Below are positions 61,887 through 64,000 of a stretch of 64,000 nucleotides of DNA, one piece after another. Under the pieces are notes generated by a model, which was not told the origin of the DNA, did no database searches, and saw only the letters and a program-made list of their open reading frames with translations. The position numbers and the translations under genes are program-made. Position 1 is the first letter of the stretch. Every line of letters starts with the position of its first letter. The stretch lies in assembly GCF_003730195.1 (NCBI RefSeq), contig NZ_QWGG01000001.1, positions 992,001 through 1,056,000 of the forward strand. The letters run 5' to 3'. Source of the DNA: Halosimplex salinum (GTDB lineage Archaea > Halobacteriota > Halobacteria > Halobacteriales > Haloarculaceae).

Positions 61887-63227
61887 CTACACGTATCCGA
61901 GTTCTGCGAGCCGGTCCTGAACGTCCTCCGGCACGTCCTGGTTCGCACCCAGGTCCACGTCCCGGACGTCGAGCGTGTCGACGATCTCGTCGATGGCCGC
62001 CCGGATCGTCTCCTCGTCCGCGCCGTTCCACGTGCCGAACCCGTTCCGGGTCTCGCAGCCGAAGGAGCCGTCCTCGACGACCGCCCCGCGGAGTGTCGCG
62101 TCGTACTGCTCGATGACCTCGTCCGAGTAACCCTGGTTCTGGAGGTGCGAGATACGCTCGCTGCGGAGGCCGTGGCGCTCGCTGAGGTAGGACCGCGAAT
62201 CGCGACTCGCCCGGAGGTCACGGCCGCGCGCCTCGTCGTCGGAGACGCCCGCCGCGGCCAGGACCGTCCGGTAGACGTCGAGCAGGCCGACTGTCTCCTC
62301 CCGGACCGTCACCTCGTCGCCGCCGTCCCAGACCGAGAGGGGGACGTGCGTCAGCTCCGGGTAGAGACCGTGACTGTGGCCCCAGACGTCGTCCTCCCCG
62401 AACATCTCGCCGTGGTCCGACAGCGTCACGACGACGTCGAACTCCGCGCGGAGTTCCGCGAAGATGTCGCGGTAGACGTCCGAGAGGTAGCGCACGCAGT
62501 CGTCGTACGCCTGCCGCACGTCCGCTGTGTCCGCTTCCGGGCCGTCGCCCACGGTCTCCTCGAAACTCGGGTTCGCGGAGACGTCGACCGTCCGGTAGTC
62601 CTCGGGGGCGTTGTAGGGCCCGTGGGCCTCCATCAGGTTGCAGAAGAAGAACTCGTCGTCGCCGAAGTCGGTCGACTCGATCATCTCGAGCGCCTCGCTG
62701 GCGCCGTCGTCCGCCCCCGCGATGGACGTGATACCCAGGTCGCGGGCTTTCATCTTCACCCCGAACGCGAGCGACTCGACAGTGTTCACGTCTGACGCGA
62801 AACAGCGCTTGACGGCCTTGAGGAAGCGCGTCGGTCCCTCGCCGCGCGTCTCGGAGATGAACTCCGCCCAGTCGACGATGTCCGGGTCGCGGCGTCGTCC
62901 CCGCCAGCTGTGGCGGAACTCGTCGAACCCGCGCGTGAAGTCGAACACGTCCGCGATGTTGGCGTTCGCGCTGAACCCGCGCGTGGTGTAGCCCGCCTCG
63001 GAGAGGTGCTCCGCGAGGACCGTCTTCTCGCAGTCGAGCGCCGTCGCCTTCGCGTAGACGCCCAGTTCGCTCGGGTAGCGCCCGCCGAACAGCGTGCCGT
63101 GGACCGGGACGGTCCACCCGCCGACCGACCACGCGTTCTCGTATCTCGTCCCGGGCAGCCAGTCGAAGTGCTCGTCGAACGAGTCCTTCCTGAGCGTGTC
63201 CAGCACGACCACCGCGACGTTCGTCAT
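61887..63227 (-). CDS. sulfatase-like hydrolase (alkaline phosphatase superfamily)
   Basis: Encodes 446 aa. The N-terminal metal site is VAVVVLDTLRKDSFDEH (second Asp of DD replaced). The nucleophile region GGWTVPVHGTLFGGRYPSEL has Thr where arylsulfatases have Cys/Ser, as in phosphotransferases of this superfamily. The second metal site is VVTLSDHGEMFGEDDVWGHS, followed by HSHGLYPELTHVPLSVWDGG. It ends VQDRLAELGYV. There is no signal peptide. In glycan clusters such proteins may modify or trim charged glycans. It lies 13 nt after a second superfamily member on the same strand. Confidence 0.85.
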   Translation of the reverse strand: MTNVAVVVLDTLRKDSFDEHFDWLPGTRYENAWSVGGWTVPVHGTLFGGRYPSELGVYAKATALDCEKTVLAEHLSEAGYTTRGFSANANIADVFDFTRGFDEFRHSWRGRRRDPDIVDWAEFISETRGEGPTRFLKAVKRCFASDVNTVESLAFGVKMKARDLGITSIAGADDGASEALEMIESTDFGDDEFFFCNLMEAHGPYNAPEDYRTVDVSANPSFEETVGDGPEADTADVRQAYDDCVRYLSDVYRDIFAELRAEFDVVVTLSDHGEMFGEDDVWGHSHGLYPELTHVPLSVWDGGDEVTVREETVGLLDVYRTVLAAAGVSDDEARGRDLRASRDSRSYLSERHGLRSERISHLQNQGYSDEVIEQYDATLRGAVVEDGSFGCETRNGFGTWNGADEETIRAAIDEIVDTLDVRDVDLGANQDVPEDVQDRLAELGYV

Positions 63228-63240
63228 TCGTCCTCCATGG

Positions 63241-64000
63241 TTACATGTACCCGAGATCCTCGAGCTGTTCTTTCACGCGTTCGCCGCCGTCGCCGCCGTC
63301 GCCCGTCTCGCTCCGGTGGGTCGGCGCTCCCGCGTGGTCGCGCCGGTCGAGTTCCGCTTCGATCGCCGCCCGGACGTCCGTGACGCCCTCGATCGAGTCG
63401 ACGAGCGAGGCGTCCGTCGCCGCGACCATCGCCTCGTCGGTGTGGACACCGTCCTGGAGCCCGTGGTCGCTGACGAGGAGCAGTTCGTCGTCCGGCCCGA
63501 GGTCGTCGCGGAGTTCGCCGACGAACTCGTCGATCTCCTCGTAGGCGGCCCGCTGGAGGGCCGGGCGGTCGTAGCTCACGTGTCCGATCAGGTCGAGCCC
63601 GCTCGTGTAGGAAAAGACGAGTTCGTAGCGGCCGCCGCGGTAGGCCCGCCGCGTCCGCGCGATACGGATCATCGCCATCTCCAGGCACTGCTCGTAGAAC
63701 GTCTCCGGGTCCGAGGAGGTGTGTCCGCCGGTCGCCTCGGGGTCGCGTTCGAAGAGGTCGCCGAGGCTCCGGCGGAGAACGTGTTCGCGGTCCTCGCTGT
63801 CCGGGTCGAGGACGTAGTTCGGGACGCCGATCGCGTCGGACGCCCGTCCGTCGAAGACGGTGGTGAGGTCGTTGTCCGCGTAGTACGTGGCCGGCGTCCG
63901 GAACGCGTCGGTGTCCGTGTTCGTCAGGAGCCAGGCGCCGATGCGCGACTGGAGTCCGTCGGGGATCACGTAGTCGGCGACGCGGCTGCCGGCGTTCAAC
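63241..64000 (-). CDS. alkaline phosphatase superfamily (phosphodiesterase-like) protein, 5' part outside the window
   Basis: At least 252 codons are in the window and the gene continues past the right edge; the start is not seen. The visible part has ELVFSYTSGLDLIGHVSYDR (metal Asp and His of type I phosphodiesterases) and DELLLVSDHGLQDGVHTDEA (second Asp-His). The N-terminal metal site and nucleophile are missing because of truncation. The chain ends VKEQLEDLGYM, like the end of its neighbour (VQDRLAELGYV). It probably acts with the adjacent sulfatase-like protein in surface-glycan or lipid-head-group processing. That is inference from location. Confidence 0.82.
   Translation of the reverse strand, partial: LNAGSRVADYVIPDGLQSRIGAWLLTNTDTDAFRTPATYYADNDLTTVFDGRASDAIGVPNYVLDPDSEDREHVLRRSLGDLFERDPEATGGHTSSDPETFYEQCLEMAMIRIARTRRAYRGGRYELVFSYTSGLDLIGHVSYDRPALQRAAYEEIDEFVGELRDDLGPDDELLLVSDHGLQDGVHTDEAMVAATDASLVDSIEGVTDVRAAIEAELDRRDHAGAPTHRSETGDGGDGGERVKEQLEDLGYM

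Overview
The window is a GC-rich, gene-dense piece of a haloarchaeal (class Halobacteria) chromosome. Nearly every protein is strongly acidic (Asp/Glu-rich, few Lys). Promoters are archaeal TATA boxes about 25-30 bp upstream of mostly leaderless starts. The gene set is archaeal: top6A/top6B beside gyrB/gyrA, RPA with a COG3390 partner, psmB, dph2, aglJ, ThiI without a rhodanese domain, and archaeal-type S-adenosylmethionine synthase. Composition and gene order would suit the Haloarculaceae, but I cannot fix the genus.

Layout. 1-9 kb: a truncated surface CAP-domain protein, superoxide dismutase, an SGNH hydrolase, a CYTH protein, S-adenosylmethionine synthase, ThiI, a secreted metalloprotease-like protein and a DUF2064-like protein. 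8.98-9.2 kb: a tandem array of covarying hairpins directly before tRNA-Ser(UGA), followed by a six-repeat protein of unknown function. 11-15 kb: an overlapping rpa1-rpap1-rpe type operon. 15-20 kb: riboflavin reductase, regulators, small zinc-ribbon genes, thioredoxin reductase and DUF2270. 20.4-24.5 kb: a type IV pilus-like ATPase plus a membrane platform protein carrying an extra C-terminal ectodomain. 24.6-35.5 kb: DNA ligase, an MBL-fold protein, then Topo VI and gyrase genes divergent from one another. 35.5-35.85 kb: a hairpin-rich insert followed by a second, slightly diverged copy of the gyrA 3' end. 36-48 kb: a PGF-CTERM surface protein, arginase, an epimerase, NDH-2-like oxidoreductase, a large non-coding hairpin block, a CNNM/CBS transporter, nucleoside salvage (udp, cdd), a hexose phosphomutase and psmB. 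48-58 kb: many small or conserved haloarchaeal proteins, dph2, a METTL5-like methyltransferase and a rhomboid protease. 58-64 kb: the edge of a surface-glycan region with aglJ, a second GT-A glycosyltransferase, a sulfatase-like protein and a truncated alkaline-phosphatase-superfamily protein, with a TrmB-type regulator between them.

The most unusual signal is non-coding. Three loci (8.98-9.2, 35.5-35.7 and 42.6-42.9 kb), each starting at or just after the stop codon of a plus-strand gene, carry imperfectly related palindromes. Their stems differ completely but are compensatory, while an 11-nt loop keeps a core close to CGRAGNG (or its complement). One of these blocks is inserted between two copies of the gyrA 3' end that differ only at three synonymous sites, which suggests that these blocks move or recombine.

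All functions are assigned from motifs and memory of families. No database search was run.
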